Shown here one piece after another: positions 41,186 to 50,616 of a stretch of DNA of 64,000 nucleotides. Position numbers and translations under genes: made by a program. How positions within the stretch are numbered: position 1 is the first letter of the stretch; each line of letters starts with the position of its first letter. Source of the stretch: Microbacterium sp. SORGH_AS_0888 (GTDB taxonomy: Bacteria; Actinomycetota; Actinomycetes; Actinomycetales; Microbacteriaceae); assembly GCF_030818905.1 (NCBI RefSeq), contig NZ_JAUTAZ010000001.1, positions 1,984,001 to 2,048,000 on the forward strand, written 5' to 3'. The notes beneath the pieces were generated by a model that did no database searches, was not told where the DNA came from, and was given only the letters and a program-made list of their open reading frames with translations.

Positions 41186-41355
41186 GGTGATGTCTCCTTC
41201 TGTACCGTGAGGCCGGACGGCCCCACCCAAGATCCCTTGTCTGCGCCCATGCTTCACGAGACCGTTTCCGGCCGACGGGGAGGGAGTGGGCACGAACCGC
41301 GCGCTGGAGTGCGTGCAGACAAAGATCAACCTTAGCACACGCGAGACATCCGCCC

Positions 41356-42576
41356 TCAGGCGAGGCGCCGGACCATCCGCGGCGTCGCGATCGAGATCAG
41401 CACCAGCACCACGACCGCGAAGACCGCCAGCACGAGCGGGAGCGGGAACCAGACGAGAGCGAGCCCGATGAGGAGGGTGGGGACGGCGAGACCGACGTAG
41501 GCGATGAGGAAGACGGCCGCGAGCACCTCGCCGCGCGCGCCCTGCGGCGCGAGCGACGCCGCCACCCCGAGGGAGGCCCGGAACATCACGCCGACCCCGG
41601 CGCCGGCGAGGATCCCGCCGCCGACGAACACGGCGAGGACGCCGCCGACCACGGCCACCGCGACGAGGGCGATGCCCACGGCCATGAGCACCCAGGACAG
41701 CACCAGTTGTCGCCGCAGCGCCAGGCGCGCCGTGAGCACCTGCGCGACGGCCGCCGACATGAACACCGCGAACGGGACGACACCCGCCGCGAGGCGCGAG
41801 GCGATGCCCATCGACTGCACCAGCACGGTCGGGGTCAGCGCCATCATGAGCCCGAACACGGCGAATCCCGTGAACGCGCCCGTGCCGGCGGCCCAGAACG
41901 CCCCGCGGGATGTCGCGGGGACGCTGATGCGCTGCGGACGGTAGGGGCGGGCGCTCGCCGCCCGGTCGACGGTCTCGGGGATGAGCGCCGTCGCGACGAG
42001 GGCGAGCACGAGCAGGCCGAGGAACACGGCGTAGGGGGTGATCAGCGGGGCGGGCAGCCAGGTGATGAGGACGCCCGAGATCAGCGGGCCGAGGGCGAGT
42101 CCGCCCAGGTTCGCGAAGTTCGACACGAGCGGCGCGATCCGCGACTCGGGGTGGGACTGCGCACGGAGCTCGCCGATGTGCGCGGTCGCGGTCGCGGTGA
42201 GCGCGCCGATCCCCACGCCCGAGACCAGACGCGCCACGATGAGGCCGGGCACGTCGTCCCAGAAGAGGAACATGACCGCCGAGACCGCCTCGACCCCGAG
42301 GGCGGCGAGGAAGACCGCGCGCCGACCCTGCCAGTCGCTCACGTGACCGACCAGATACAGGCTGATCGCGACGCCGACCGCGTACGCCGCGAACACGATC
42401 GTCACCACGACCGTGGGGAATCCGTCCCGCTGCTGGTACAGCGCGTAGATCGGCGTCGGGATCGTCGAGAACGCCATGGCGATCCCGAACGCGATCGCCG
42501 CCGTCCAGAACCCCGCCACATGCGCCCTCCGGCTACGGCCCGCCGTCGGAACGGAGTCTTCCGCTGTCATCGTCAT
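41356..42576 (-). CDS. MFS transporter (12-helix, DHA1-like)
   Basis: A ~406-aa permease. [31 protein letters not shown] is helix 1, [17 protein letters not shown] is motif A, and [26 protein letters not shown] is the motif B region in helix 4. It resembles sugar-efflux/drug exporters but I cannot name a substrate. The ATG at 42576 is preferred. The LysR gene is divergent with an 86-bp gap, so it is probably the regulator. Confidence 0.85.
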   Translation of the reverse strand: MTMTAEDSVPTAGRSRRAHVAGFWTAAIAFGIAMAFSTIPTPIYALYQQRDGFPTVVVTIVFAAYAVGVAISLYLVGHVSDWQGRRAVFLAALGVEAVSAVMFLFWDDVPGLIVARLVSGVGIGALTATATAHIGELRAQSHPESRIAPLVSNFANLGGLALGPLISGVLITWLPAPLITPYAVFLGLLVLALVATALIPETVDRAASARPYRPQRISVPATSRGAFWAAGTGAFTGFAVFGLMMALTPTVLVQSMGIASRLAAGVVPFAVFMSAAVAQVLTARLALRRQLVLSWVLMAVGIALVAVAVVGGVLAVFVGGGILAGAGVGVMFRASLGVAASLAPQGARGEVLAAVFLIAYVGLAVPTLLIGLALVWFPLPLVLAVFAVVVLVLISIATPRMVRRLA

Positions 42577-42662
42577 GCCCCCCACTCTCCCCCTCCGCGG
42601 GCCATCGAGTCCAACGAACGTTCATGATCGTTCCGATCGGTTTCATCGATAGTGTGGAGGTC

Positions 42663-43553
42663 GTGGACACCCGGCTCCTCGAGTACTTCGTCGCCGTGGC
42701 CGAGGAGCAGAGCTTCACCCGCGCCGCGACCCGGCTCTACGTCGCGCAGTCCACGGTGTCCGCCGGCATCCGCGCGCTCGAGACCCGTCTCGGCGCCGTG
42801 CTGATCGAGCGGGCCGCGCGCCACGTCTCCCTCACCGCGGCGGGCGAGAAGCTCCTGACCCCGGCGCGGGAGATCATCGAGGCGACCGAGCGCCTCACGA
42901 CCACGGCGAGCGGTCGGGTCGAGGGGCGTCTGCGCGTCGGCATCTTCGTCAACCTCCCCGCGCTCGACCTGCCGCGGCTTTTCGCGGCGTTCCTCGCGCA
43001 GCATCCGCTCGTCCAGCTGCGGCTCGTGTCCTCGCCGTCGGGATCGACCGGGCTCGCCGACGACCTGCGCCGCGGCCGCATCGACCTCGCCTTCATGGGC
43101 CTGCCCGCCGGCGATCTGCCCGACCTGGTCACGACGGAGCTCGCCCGCTCGCCGCTGGTGGCACTGGTCGGGAGCGCGCACCCCCTGGCCGCGGAGGCGG
43201 ACGTCACACTCGAACGGCTCAGCCGCGAGCCCTTCGTCGACGGGCCGGCGGGATTCGGCCAGCGCACCCTCGTCGAGCGCGAGCTCGCCCGCCGCGGCCT
43301 GTCGCGTCAGGTCTTCGCGGAGGTCTCGGCGGTCGGCGACATCCCCGCCTTCGTCGCCGAGGGATTCGGCGTCGCCCTCGTGCCGCGCATCCTCGTGCTG
43401 CCCACGCCCGGCGTCGTCGCGCTCCGCCTCGCCGACACGATCGAGTGGTCGCTGAGCGCGAGCACGCGACCCCACCCCGCGCCGGCCGTGGTCGCGCTGC
43501 GCCGCACGCTCGTCGAGACGATGCCCGTGGCCGTCGCCGCGAGCCGTCAGTAA
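42663..43553 (+). CDS. LysR-family regulator divergent from MFS gene
   Basis: A 296-aa LysR protein. TRLLEYFVAVAEEQSFTRAATRLYVAQSTVSAGIRALETRLGAVLIERAARHVSLTAAG is the DNA-binding domain, then a periplasmic-binding-like effector domain (GRLRVGIFVNLPALDLPRLFAAF; GFGVALVPRI). GTG 42663 is chosen because TAGTGT lies 7 nt upstream; ATG 42624 and GTG 42654 would lie in the promoter. It probably controls the divergent MFS exporter. Confidence 0.88.
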   Translation: MDTRLLEYFVAVAEEQSFTRAATRLYVAQSTVSAGIRALETRLGAVLIERAARHVSLTAAGEKLLTPAREIIEATERLTTTASGRVEGRLRVGIFVNLPALDLPRLFAAFLAQHPLVQLRLVSSPSGSTGLADDLRRGRIDLAFMGLPAGDLPDLVTTELARSPLVALVGSAHPLAAEADVTLERLSREPFVDGPAGFGQRTLVERELARRGLSRQVFAEVSAVGDIPAFVAEGFGVALVPRILVLPTPGVVALRLADTIEWSLSASTRPHPAPAVVALRRTLVETMPVAVAASRQ

Positions 43554-43603
43554 ACGCGCCAAAACCGCGCGGGATCGAGCGATATGTGACGGCTCGGCGC
43601 GGA

Positions 43604-44311
43604 CTACAGCGCGCGGGCGCCGCGCCCCCACCGGAACGCCGACACGGTCGGGTCGCCGGGCACGAAGAACCGCCAGGGGAACGCGGCCGTGCCCGCGACA
43701 CCGGCGACGCCCACCCGGGGCCCGCTCTCGAACTCCGCGATCGGCTCGTCGGGCAGCAGCAGGCGAGCGACCGCGCCGGCCTGCTCGCGCCCGGTCACCG
43801 CGTCGATGCCGTCGTGGACCGGATGTCGCAGCCCCACCGCATCGCCGAGGCGGCCGGGGCCCCGGGCCAGATCGCGCGGCGGGAGAGGAGCGGCGTCGGC
43901 GGGCACGGCCCCGGATGCCGCCGCCCGGCGCGCGGCCGGGCGAGCCGCGAGCCGGCGACGCGTGGCGACATCCGCCCCGGCCACGACCTCGCCGCCGCGG
44001 AGGAGGAGCCCGCCCGCGACGCCCTCCGGCCCGCACACGACGTTGACGCACGAGTGGATGCCGTGGCTCAGGTACACGTAGAGGTGACCGGGCTCGCCCC
44101 ACATCGTCGCGTTGCGCCGGGTACGGCCCATGCGCGCGTGCGAGCCCGGATCGACGCGGTCGCCCGTGCCCTTGCCCGCGTAGGCCTCGACCTCCGTGAT
44201 GCGCACGGCGACGCGCTCGGCATCCACCACGGTCTCCAGCACCGCGCCCAGCAGCAGCGGCGCGACCTCGACCGGCAGCCCGTCGAGGGCTTCGCGGGTG
44301 GCGGGGATCAC
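43604..44311 (-). CDS. 3-methyladenine DNA glycosylase (AAG/MPG family)
   Basis: A 235-aa base-excision repair enzyme. LLLGAVLETVVDAERVAVRITEVEAYAGKGTGDRVDPGSHARMGRTRRNATMWGEPGHLYVYLSHGIHSCVNVVCGPEGVAGGLLLRGGEVV contains the catalytic Glu (TEVEAY) and the conserved YVYLSYG-like segment; DLARGPGRLGDAVGL follows. It removes alkylated purines. The GTG at 44311 overlaps the stop of the upstream gene as GTGA, so it is co-translated with the zinc cluster's last genes, which is an odd partner. Confidence 0.92.
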   Translation of the reverse strand: MIPATREALDGLPVEVAPLLLGAVLETVVDAERVAVRITEVEAYAGKGTGDRVDPGSHARMGRTRRNATMWGEPGHLYVYLSHGIHSCVNVVCGPEGVAGGLLLRGGEVVAGADVATRRRLAARPAARRAAASGAVPADAAPLPPRDLARGPGRLGDAVGLRHPVHDGIDAVTGREQAGAVARLLLPDEPIAEFESGPRVGVAGVAGTAAFPWRFFVPGDPTVSAFRWGRGARAL

Positions 44312-45750
44312 TGCAGCGGGACCTGACACCACGACAGGGCGAAGCCGTCGAGCGTCGACACCTGCGATCCGTCGTCGAGGTTCACGATCTGGGTCTGGAC
44401 CGTCTTCGGGACGGGCAGGTTGTAGCCCGTGACGTAGGCGTTGCGCGCCGCATCCGGCTGGACGAGGAAGGCGGCGTAGCGGCCGGACGGCGACACGCAC
44501 GTCTGCAGCAGCGAGACGCTGCCGGATGCGGTGAACACGGGCCGTGCGGTGCCGTCGGCGGCGACCCGGTAGACGGTGCTGCCCTCGCCGTCGCCCGAGG
44601 TCAGCTGCCGCAGCGTCGAGCCGTCGGTCATCGGCACGAGCTCCCCGAGGAACCCGCTCGCACCGGTGGCGTCCGGGAGCCGCGTCGCGGTGCCGTCCTT
44701 CAGCTCGATGCCGTAGAGCCCGTCGAGCCGGAGCACGACGGCCTCGGACGTTCCCCGCGCGATGCCGTCGATGCGGGTCGCGTCGCCGAGGTCCACGAGC
44801 TTCGAGCCGTCCGGCGGGGTGAGCAGCAGCCGGCCGGCGAAGCTCAGCACGAGGATGCTGTCGCTGTCGGGGACGAAGCGCCAGTCCGCGGCGCTGACCG
44901 GTGCCCCCGCCGCCATGATCGAGGTCGGGGGCTTGTCGGCGTCGGCCGCCTTGAGCGACGCCGTGAACAGCGCGCTCGCCAGCGAGCCCTGGGCGGAGGG
45001 GTCGCGGTCGGTGTATGTGTAGCCGATGACGTCGCCGCGGTCGGCGCTCTGCAGCTCCTGCACCGTGCCGTCGCCCTTGTCGGGGAGCGGCAGCTCTCGC
45101 GCGCCCTGCCCGTTCAGGTCCGTCACCACCAGCGCGGGACGGTCGGCGTCGGTGCGGATCGACATCACGAGGTACGAGGCCGTGGCGCGGAAGTCCTCGA
45201 TGTGCGCGGCGGTGTACACCGCCGCGGGGGCGCTGCCGTCGATGCCGGTGCGCAAGACCGTGTCCCCGCCGTCGGCGCCACGGCGGAGGATGTAGGCCTG
45301 GAGCGCCGGGGTCGTGAACGTCTGGGTGATCGTGGCGGCGGGGCCGCCGCCACTGCCGGTGACCCCGGAGACCGTGACCGTGTAGGTCGTCTGGTCGTAG
45401 AGCGGGGTCGTGAAGCGCAACCCGATCGAGCGGCCCGACGTCGAGACGGTCACGGGCGCGGCGGGGCTGACGGACACCTGCGACGCGTCGACCTGCTGCA
45501 GCGGCTGCGTCGTGGTGAGGATCATGCGCGAGCCGGAGGCGGCGACCGACGCGTCGACGTCGAACTGCATCCCGGTCAGCCGCGGGCCCTGCACGGCGCC
45601 CACGACGCCCGCAGCGCCCCCCGCGATCATGAGGACCCCGAGGATCACCGCGAACCCGGAGAGGAACCCACGCCGTCGCCGGCGACGCGCGCGCTCGCGG
45701 CGACCGGGCGGCTCGGCACGAGCGGCCCGCGACGTCGGCTCAGTACTCAT
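44308..45750 (-). CDS. Membrane-anchored beta-propeller-like protein with Ig-like domain
   Basis: A 480-aa protein. The basic N-terminus ([13 protein letters not shown]) precedes one helix (FLSGFAVILGVLMIAGGAAGVVGAV), so the bulk is outside. Residues ~58-150 form an Ig-like (Big_5) domain (SGSRMILTTTQPLQQVDASQVSVSP...). The rest is a WD/TolB-like repeat array with LVVTDLNGQGARELPLP, SILVLSFAGRLLLTPPDGSKLVDLGD and SPSGRYAAFLVQPDAARNAYVTGYNL. No family name recognised. It overlaps the TIGR03943 gene end by 11 bp, so it is in the zinc operon. Confidence 0.8.
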   Translation of the reverse strand: MSTEPTSRAARAEPPGRRERARRRRRRGFLSGFAVILGVLMIAGGAAGVVGAVQGPRLTGMQFDVDASVAASGSRMILTTTQPLQQVDASQVSVSPAAPVTVSTSGRSIGLRFTTPLYDQTTYTVTVSGVTGSGGGPAATITQTFTTPALQAYILRRGADGGDTVLRTGIDGSAPAAVYTAAHIEDFRATASYLVMSIRTDADRPALVVTDLNGQGARELPLPDKGDGTVQELQSADRGDVIGYTYTDRDPSAQGSLASALFTASLKAADADKPPTSIMAAGAPVSAADWRFVPDSDSILVLSFAGRLLLTPPDGSKLVDLGDATRIDGIARGTSEAVVLRLDGLYGIELKDGTATRLPDATGASGFLGELVPMTDGSTLRQLTSGDGEGSTVYRVAADGTARPVFTASGSVSLLQTCVSPSGRYAAFLVQPDAARNAYVTGYNLPVPKTVQTQIVNLDDGSQVSTLDGFALSWCQVPLQ

Positions 45751-46507
45751 AGGGGTCGGAGGGCTCCGGGATCGCGGTGACCTGCGACGCGACGATCTGC
45801 AGCTTGCCCGCCGACGACGATCGGACGGTCCCGGTGATCGACACCCACTGCCCGGCCGGTGGCGCCCCCGCGGTGCTGCTGACCGGCACGGTCGCGGTCT
45901 GCGCGTCGATCACGCAGTGCGTGATGACGAGCCGCGTGAGCCCGAACCCGCCGGACGTGTCGCCCGAGACGAAGCCGACGAGGGTGACCGCGTCGCCTTC
46001 GAAGGCGTCCGGGTTCGTCGCGGTGGCGAACACGCTCGCCCAGTCGCCCACTCCGAACGACGCCGTGTCACCGGTCGTGGCGAGACTCAGCGTGTCGGAG
46101 CCCGCGAACAGCGGCGGCGCGCCCACGTCGCGGGATGCGGCGAGCTGCGCCGAGAGCGAGGCGGGCGGCATGACGAGCATTCCCACGACGATGACGGATG
46201 CGGCGGCACCCCCCGCGAAGACGATGGCACGGCCCACCGGCTCCCCCGGCGCGTGGTCCTGGTGCTCGTGGTGCCCGTGATCGCCGTGGTCGTGACCGTG
46301 ATCGTCCTCGGCGCCGAGCGGCAGGAGGAAGCTGAGGGCCGCCCCGACAAGGGTCAGCACCGCCATGCCGATCGCGAACCATGCCGAGTTCGGGTTGATG
46401 TACAGGCCGATCCGACCGGTGACGGCGAGGCCGAGGGTGACGACGGCGAGGCAGGATGCGAGTCCCACGCCGAGCCAGCGGGTCGCCAGCGCACGAGACC
46501 TAGACAA
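45740..46507 (-). CDS. TIGR03943-family protein (Zur-regulon partner, YcgQ-like)
   Basis: A 255-aa protein with two N-terminal helices (GVGLASCLAVVTLGLAVTG; AWFAIGMAVLTLVGAALSFLLPLG), a His-rich loop (EDDHGHDHGDHGHHEHQDH), a third helix and an outside domain ending in WVSITGTVRSSSAGKLQIVASQVTAIPEP. This matches TIGR03943 proteins, which pair with UPF0718 permeases; the Bacillus YcgQ/YcgR pair is Zur-regulated. The His loop suggests zinc binding. Start is a TTG at 46507 overlapping the permease stop by 8 bp. Confidence 0.86.
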   Translation of the reverse strand: MSRSRALATRWLGVGLASCLAVVTLGLAVTGRIGLYINPNSAWFAIGMAVLTLVGAALSFLLPLGAEDDHGHDHGDHGHHEHQDHAPGEPVGRAIVFAGGAAASVIVVGMLVMPPASLSAQLAASRDVGAPPLFAGSDTLSLATTGDTASFGVGDWASVFATATNPDAFEGDAVTLVGFVSGDTSGGFGLTRLVITHCVIDAQTATVPVSSTAGAPPAGQWVSITGTVRSSSAGKLQIVASQVTAIPEPSDPYEY

Positions 46508-47528
46508 GGTTCACCACCGTTCCGAGCGCGAACGAGAACACCAGCACGATCGTGACGATCCCGGCGATCGCGCGCGTGCTGAAGGTCGTGCGCAGCAGCG
46601 CGATCATCTTGACGTCCACGAGGGGCCCTGTCACGAGGAAGGCCACGATCGACCCCGCCGTGAAGGTGGAGGCGAACGACAGCGCGAAGAACGCATCCAC
46701 GTTCGAGCAGATCGAGACCACCATCGCGAGCGTCATCATGGCGACGATCGAGAGGACGGGGTTGGAGCCGATCGCCAGGAGCGCATCGCGGGGCACCAGC
46801 ACCTGCACGGCGCCGGCCAGTCCTGCGCCGATCACGAGGGCGGGCATGACCGCGCGGAACTCGACGATCAGCTGCGCGAGGCTGCGGCGCCAGCGGTCGC
46901 CCGGCGCGTCGGTCGCGAAGTCGCAGCTGTCGCGGAACCGGTCCGTCAGCAGCGCGTCGGGCGAGGGGTACCGGCTGTACAGCCAGCCGATGAGGTTCGC
47001 CACGATGTAGCCGCCGACGAGCCGCGCCACCAGGATGCCGTCGGAGAAGCCGAAGGCCTGATGGGTCGAGATGATGACGATGGGGTTCACGATCGGCGCC
47101 GCGATGAGGAACGTGAGGGTCTCCGGCACCGTGAACCCGCGGAGCAGCAGACCCCGCGCGAACGGCACGTTGCCGCACTCGCACACCGGCACGATCATGC
47201 CGAGGAGCGAGATCACCGCGCGTCTGGCCCAGGCGCGGCGCGGCATCCATCGCTCGATCGTCCCGGGCGGGACCCACACCTGCACGAGGATCGAGAGCAG
47301 CACTCCCAGCGCAACGAACGGCATCGACTCGACGAGCACGCTCAGCGCGAGGGTGATGCCGTCCTGCAGGCGCGTCGGAACCGAGGCGGGAAGCAGCTGC
47401 GGGGCGAGCGCGTCGACGAGGAAGAGCGCGGCGATGGCGGCGACACCGATGCCGAGCGCGATCGCCGGCCCCGAGCCGGGGCTGCGGATCTTCGCCGTCT
47501 TCGGGACGTAGGCGCTACGCGTCGTCAC
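46500..47528 (-). CDS. UPF0718 permease (YcgR-like) with CECG motif
   Basis: A 342-aa membrane protein with about eight helices. ISLLGMIVPVCECGNVPFARGLLLRGFTVPETLTFLIAAPIVNPIVIISTHQAFG holds the conserved CECG motif and a second conserved proline-rich helix; TLAMVVSICSNVDAFFALSFASTFTAGSIVAFLVTGPLVDVKM is the mirror half. UPF0718 members are thought to move metals or act with metallochaperones. Start is GTG 47528, overlapping the zur stop by 14 bp. Together with the next gene it forms the YcgR/YcgQ-type pair. Confidence 0.87.
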   Translation of the reverse strand: MTTRSAYVPKTAKIRSPGSGPAIALGIGVAAIAALFLVDALAPQLLPASVPTRLQDGITLALSVLVESMPFVALGVLLSILVQVWVPPGTIERWMPRRAWARRAVISLLGMIVPVCECGNVPFARGLLLRGFTVPETLTFLIAAPIVNPIVIISTHQAFGFSDGILVARLVGGYIVANLIGWLYSRYPSPDALLTDRFRDSCDFATDAPGDRWRRSLAQLIVEFRAVMPALVIGAGLAGAVQVLVPRDALLAIGSNPVLSIVAMMTLAMVVSICSNVDAFFALSFASTFTAGSIVAFLVTGPLVDVKMIALLRTTFSTRAIAGIVTIVLVFSFALGTVVNLV

Positions 47529-47928
47529 GCTCGCGGGCCCGCGCCTTGGCGCACGGCGTGCACAGTCCGAAGATGTCGACGACATGCTCCGCGTCGGTGA
47601 AACCGTGTCGGGCGGCCGTGGCGTGAGCCCACTGCTCGACCTCGGACGCCTCGATCTCGACCGTGAGCCCGCAGTTGCGGCAGATCAGGTGGTGGTGGTG
47701 GCCGGGCAGCACACAGGCGCGGTAGAGGCTCTCGCCCTCGGGGCTCTGCAGCGAGTCGGCCGCGCCGTCGGCCGCGAGGGTCGAGAGCGCCCGGTAGACG
47801 GTCGCGAGCCCGATGCCGGTCTCGGCGTCGCGGAGTCGTGCGTAGAGCGCCTGCGCGCTCACGAACCCCCGAGCCTCGACCAGCTCCTCGCGCACGCGCT
47901 CGCGCTGCCAGGTGTTGCGCTGAGCCAT
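47515..47928 (-). CDS. zur: Zinc uptake regulator Zur (Fur family)
   Basis: A 137-aa Fur-family repressor. The winged helix is QRERVREELVEARGFVSAQALYARLRDAETGIGLATVYRALSTLAADGAADSL; the metal part has GHHHHLICRNCGLTVEI and LCTPCAK, i.e. the HHHH site and two CxxC structural-zinc pairs. Neighbouring znu genes indicate Zur rather than Fur. A TAGACT box lies 7 nt before the ATG, inside the inverted repeat GGCGGT-N6-ACCGCC (47929-47946), so zur has its own leaderless promoter and perhaps its own operator. Confidence 0.92.
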   Translation of the reverse strand: MAQRNTWQRERVREELVEARGFVSAQALYARLRDAETGIGLATVYRALSTLAADGAADSLQSPEGESLYRACVLPGHHHHLICRNCGLTVEIEASEVEQWAHATAARHGFTDAEHVVDIFGLCTPCAKARARERDDA

Positions 47929-47979
47929 GGCGGTGAGTCTACCGCCGCGACTCTGTGCACGGGCCGGGCGTTCCGGTCG

Positions 47980-48840
47980 TCAGTCGGCGACCGTCACGCG
48001 GTCACGACGGGCGCCGATCGCGCGGCAGACGAGGTAGATGAGGAACGAGACCGTGGTGATGTAGGGGCTCACCGGCAGCGTGCCCGCGACCGAGAGCATG
48101 ATGCCGCCGACCGCCGACACGACGCCGAACAGGGTCGCGAGCAGCGGCACGAGCAACGGCCCCGTGGCCACGCGCATGGCCGCCGCGGCCGGGGTCACCA
48201 GCAGCGCCAGCACGAGCAGCGCCCCGATGATGTGCACCGCGACCGCGACGACGAGTCCGAGCAGCAGCATGAAGGCGAAAGAGATCGTCTTCGTCGGCAC
48301 GCCGCGCGCCGCCGCCGACTGCGGGTCGAGCGAGTCGAAGCGCAGGGGGCGCCAGATCAGCAGCAGCCCGACCAGCACGACGATGCCGATCACGACGAGC
48401 ACGCCCAGCTGCGCGCCCTGGACCGACACGATCTGGCCCGTCAGCAGGCTGAACCGGTTGGCGCTGCGGCCGTTGTAGAGCGAGAGGAACAGGATGCCCA
48501 GGCCCAGGCCGAACGGCATGAGCACGCCGATGATCGAGTTGCGGTCGCGCGCTCGGGCTCCCAGCCATCCGATGAGACCGGCCGCGATCAGCGAGCCGAC
48601 GATCGAGCCGGTGACGACGTCGAAGCCGAACAGGAGCGCGGCCGCCGCGCCGGCGAAGGAGAGCTCGCTGATGCCGTGCACCGCGAACGCCATGTCGCGC
48701 TGCATGACGAACACGCCGATGAGCCCACCGATGATCCCGAGCACGGCACCGGCCCAGACCGAGTTCTGCACGAGCGCGAGGATCTGCCCGTACTGGGCCG
48801 CGCCGCCGAAGAGCGCGTTGCCGATGTCCGACCAGTTCAT
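47980..48840 (-). CDS. znuB: Zinc ABC transporter permease ZnuB
   Basis: A 286-aa ABC-3 permease with eight to nine helices: LVQNSVWAGAVLGIIGGLIGVFVMQRDMAFAVHGISELSFAGAAAALLFGF is the family N-terminus and LVTPAAAAMRVATGPLLVPLLATLFGVVSAVGGIMLSV the C-terminal signature. It forms the channel for Zn(II) delivered by ZnuA. Its ATG overlaps the znuC stop as ATGA. Confidence 0.94.
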   Translation of the reverse strand: MNWSDIGNALFGGAAQYGQILALVQNSVWAGAVLGIIGGLIGVFVMQRDMAFAVHGISELSFAGAAAALLFGFDVVTGSIVGSLIAAGLIGWLGARARDRNSIIGVLMPFGLGLGILFLSLYNGRSANRFSLLTGQIVSVQGAQLGVLVVIGIVVLVGLLLIWRPLRFDSLDPQSAAARGVPTKTISFAFMLLLGLVVAVAVHIIGALLVLALLVTPAAAAMRVATGPLLVPLLATLFGVVSAVGGIMLSVAGTLPVSPYITTVSFLIYLVCRAIGARRDRVTVAD

Positions 48841-49661
48841 GCGGCCGGCTCCCCATGGGCGTCGTCGTGGTGATGCGTCGACTCCGCCGCATCCGGAGCG
48901 CCCACCACGACCAGGCGGTCGCCGGCGCGCAGCACGAACACCGGCGCCCCGTACAGGTCCGTGAGCGTGCGCGAGGTGAGCACCTCGTCCGGCGTGCCCA
49001 GCGTGAAGCGGCCGTTCGCGAGATAGAGGATGCGGTCGACCGACGAGAGGACGGGGTTGATGTCGTGCGTCACGAGCAGCACGCCCGCGTTGCGCTCCCG
49101 GCGATGACGGTCGATGAGGGAGACCACCGCCTGCTGGTTGGCGAGGTCGAGGCTCGTGAGCGGCTCGTCGCACAGGAGAAGGCGCGGGTCGTCCGCGAGC
49201 GCTTGGCCGACCCGGAGGCGCTGCTGCTCGCCGCCCGAGAGGAGCCCCACGGGGCGGTCGGCGAACGCGCGCGCGCCGACCGCGTCGATCAGCTCCTCGA
49301 CGCGCTCGCGGTCGCCGCGCCGCGGGAGGGGGAAGCCGAAACGGTGTCCGCTGACGCCGAGGGCGACGAGGTCGCGGGCGCGCAGCGCCGCGTACCGAGG
49401 GAGCGGACGCTGCTGCGGCACGTAGCCGATGCGCCGGTTGCCGGCGCGGTGCACGGGTTGGCCGAGCGCCTCGATGCTCCCGCTGCTCAGCCGGTCGAGA
49501 CCGAGGATCGCCCGCAGGAGGGTCGTCTTGCCGGCACCGCTCGGCCCGAGGACCGCGACCAGCTCACCGGGCTCGACGACCAGATCGAGCCCGCTCCACA
49601 GATCGCGTCCGCCGCGCGAGAGCGCAGCGGACGCGATCCGGAGGGGGGCGTCGGTGCTCAA
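48837..49661 (-). CDS. znuC: Zinc ABC transporter ATPase ZnuC
   Basis: A 274-aa ATPase. GPSGAGKTTLLRAILGL is Walker A, GYVPQQRPLP the Q-loop, LLSGGEQQRLRVGQAL the signature, LLLCDEPLTSLD Walker B and LLVTHDI the H-loop. The C-terminal tail has THHHDDAHGE, a possible zinc sensor. The start is a TTG at 49661 overlapping the znuA stop as TTGA; no better start exists nearby. Confidence 0.92.
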   Translation of the reverse strand: MSTDAPLRIASAALSRGGRDLWSGLDLVVEPGELVAVLGPSGAGKTTLLRAILGLDRLSSGSIEALGQPVHRAGNRRIGYVPQQRPLPRYAALRARDLVALGVSGHRFGFPLPRRGDRERVEELIDAVGARAFADRPVGLLSGGEQQRLRVGQALADDPRLLLCDEPLTSLDLANQQAVVSLIDRHRRERNAGVLLVTHDINPVLSSVDRILYLANGRFTLGTPDEVLTSRTLTDLYGAPVFVLRAGDRLVVVGAPDAAESTHHHDDAHGEPAA

Positions 49662-50596
49662 GAACCGAGCGCGCTCTTGATCTGAGTGGCCATGTCGGTC
49701 ATCCAGGATACGTAGGTGTCGCCGTCGGGCAGCAACTCGGAGGCCTTGATGACGGGCACGCCGACCTCGGCGGCCTTGTTCTCGACCTGCGTCGTCTCCG
49801 CGCCTGCGGCCTGGGCGTTGACGAACACGATGGAGACGTCCTTGCTGCCGATGAGGTTCAGCGCCTCGAGAAGCGTCGCCGGGGGCACGTCGGTGCCGCT
49901 CTCGACGGCCTCGCTGAACTCCTCCGGGGTGTCGTTGACGAGGCCTGCGGCCTCGGCGAGGTACAGCGGCACCGGCTCGGTCACGAACACCTTCGCACCG
50001 GTGTGGGCCGTCGCGATCTCGTTGAGGATCGGGGTGACCTTGGCCGAGATGTCGTCCGCGAAGGACTTCGCGTTGGCGGTGAACGTCTCGGCGTCGGCGG
50101 GGTCGATCGCGCCGAGCTTCGCGGCGATGTCGTCCGCGACCTTGACCATGGTCTGCGGGTCGTAGAAGACGTGCTCGTTGAAGCCCTCGACGGCTTCGGA
50201 GGGGGAGGTTCCCTTCCACTCCGGCGAGAACGTCACGGCGCTGATCAGCGGCGCGGTCGAGCCGGTCGAGGAGACGAGCGAGTCGAGGAACGGGTCGTAG
50301 CCGCCGCCGTTCGCGATCAGCAGCTGGGCGTTCTTGACGGTGAGCTGGTCGGACGCGCTCGCCTCGAAGTCGTGCGGGTCCTGGCTGAAGGACGCGATGA
50401 GGGAGGTGACGTCGACGTGGTCGCCGCCGACCGTCTCAGCGATCTGGCCGTAGACGTCGGTGGAGGCGACGACGGAGATCTTGCCGCCGGCGGACCCGGA
50501 GGAGGCCGGGGTGGACGCGGACGAGCAGCCGGCGAGCGCGAGGAGCGCCGCGACGCCGACCGCGGGGACGGCGAGGAGCTTCGAGAATCGAGACAT
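49658..50596 (-). CDS. znuA: Zinc-binding lipoprotein ZnuA (cluster A-I SBP)
   Basis: A 312-aa solute-binding lipoprotein. Signal peptide LLAVPAVGVAALLALAGC with lipobox LAGC. Mature-domain features are SQDPHDFEASASDQLTVKNAQLLIANGGGYDPFLDSL (first His ligand in DPHDFE) and NEHVFYDPQTMVKVADDIAAKL (second His); AHTGAKVFVTEPVPLYLAEAAGLV starts the C-terminal lobe. It binds Zn(II) outside the membrane. Expression is controlled by the Zur box at 50617-50631; TAGGCT lies 6 nt before the ATG. Confidence 0.94.
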   Translation of the reverse strand: MSRFSKLLAVPAVGVAALLALAGCSSASTPASSGSAGGKISVVASTDVYGQIAETVGGDHVDVTSLIASFSQDPHDFEASASDQLTVKNAQLLIANGGGYDPFLDSLVSSTGSTAPLISAVTFSPEWKGTSPSEAVEGFNEHVFYDPQTMVKVADDIAAKLGAIDPADAETFTANAKSFADDISAKVTPILNEIATAHTGAKVFVTEPVPLYLAEAAGLVNDTPEEFSEAVESGTDVPPATLLEALNLIGSKDVSIVFVNAQAAGAETTQVENKAAEVGVPVIKASELLPDGDTYVSWMTDMATQIKSALGS

Positions 50597-50616
50597 GACT
50601 CCAGCCTAAGCGCTAG

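Noticed and set aside
41186-41355. Zur box upstream of the L28-L33-S14 operon
   Set aside because: I searched for TGAAAATNATTTTCA-like symmetry on both strands and found nothing comparable to the znuA site.
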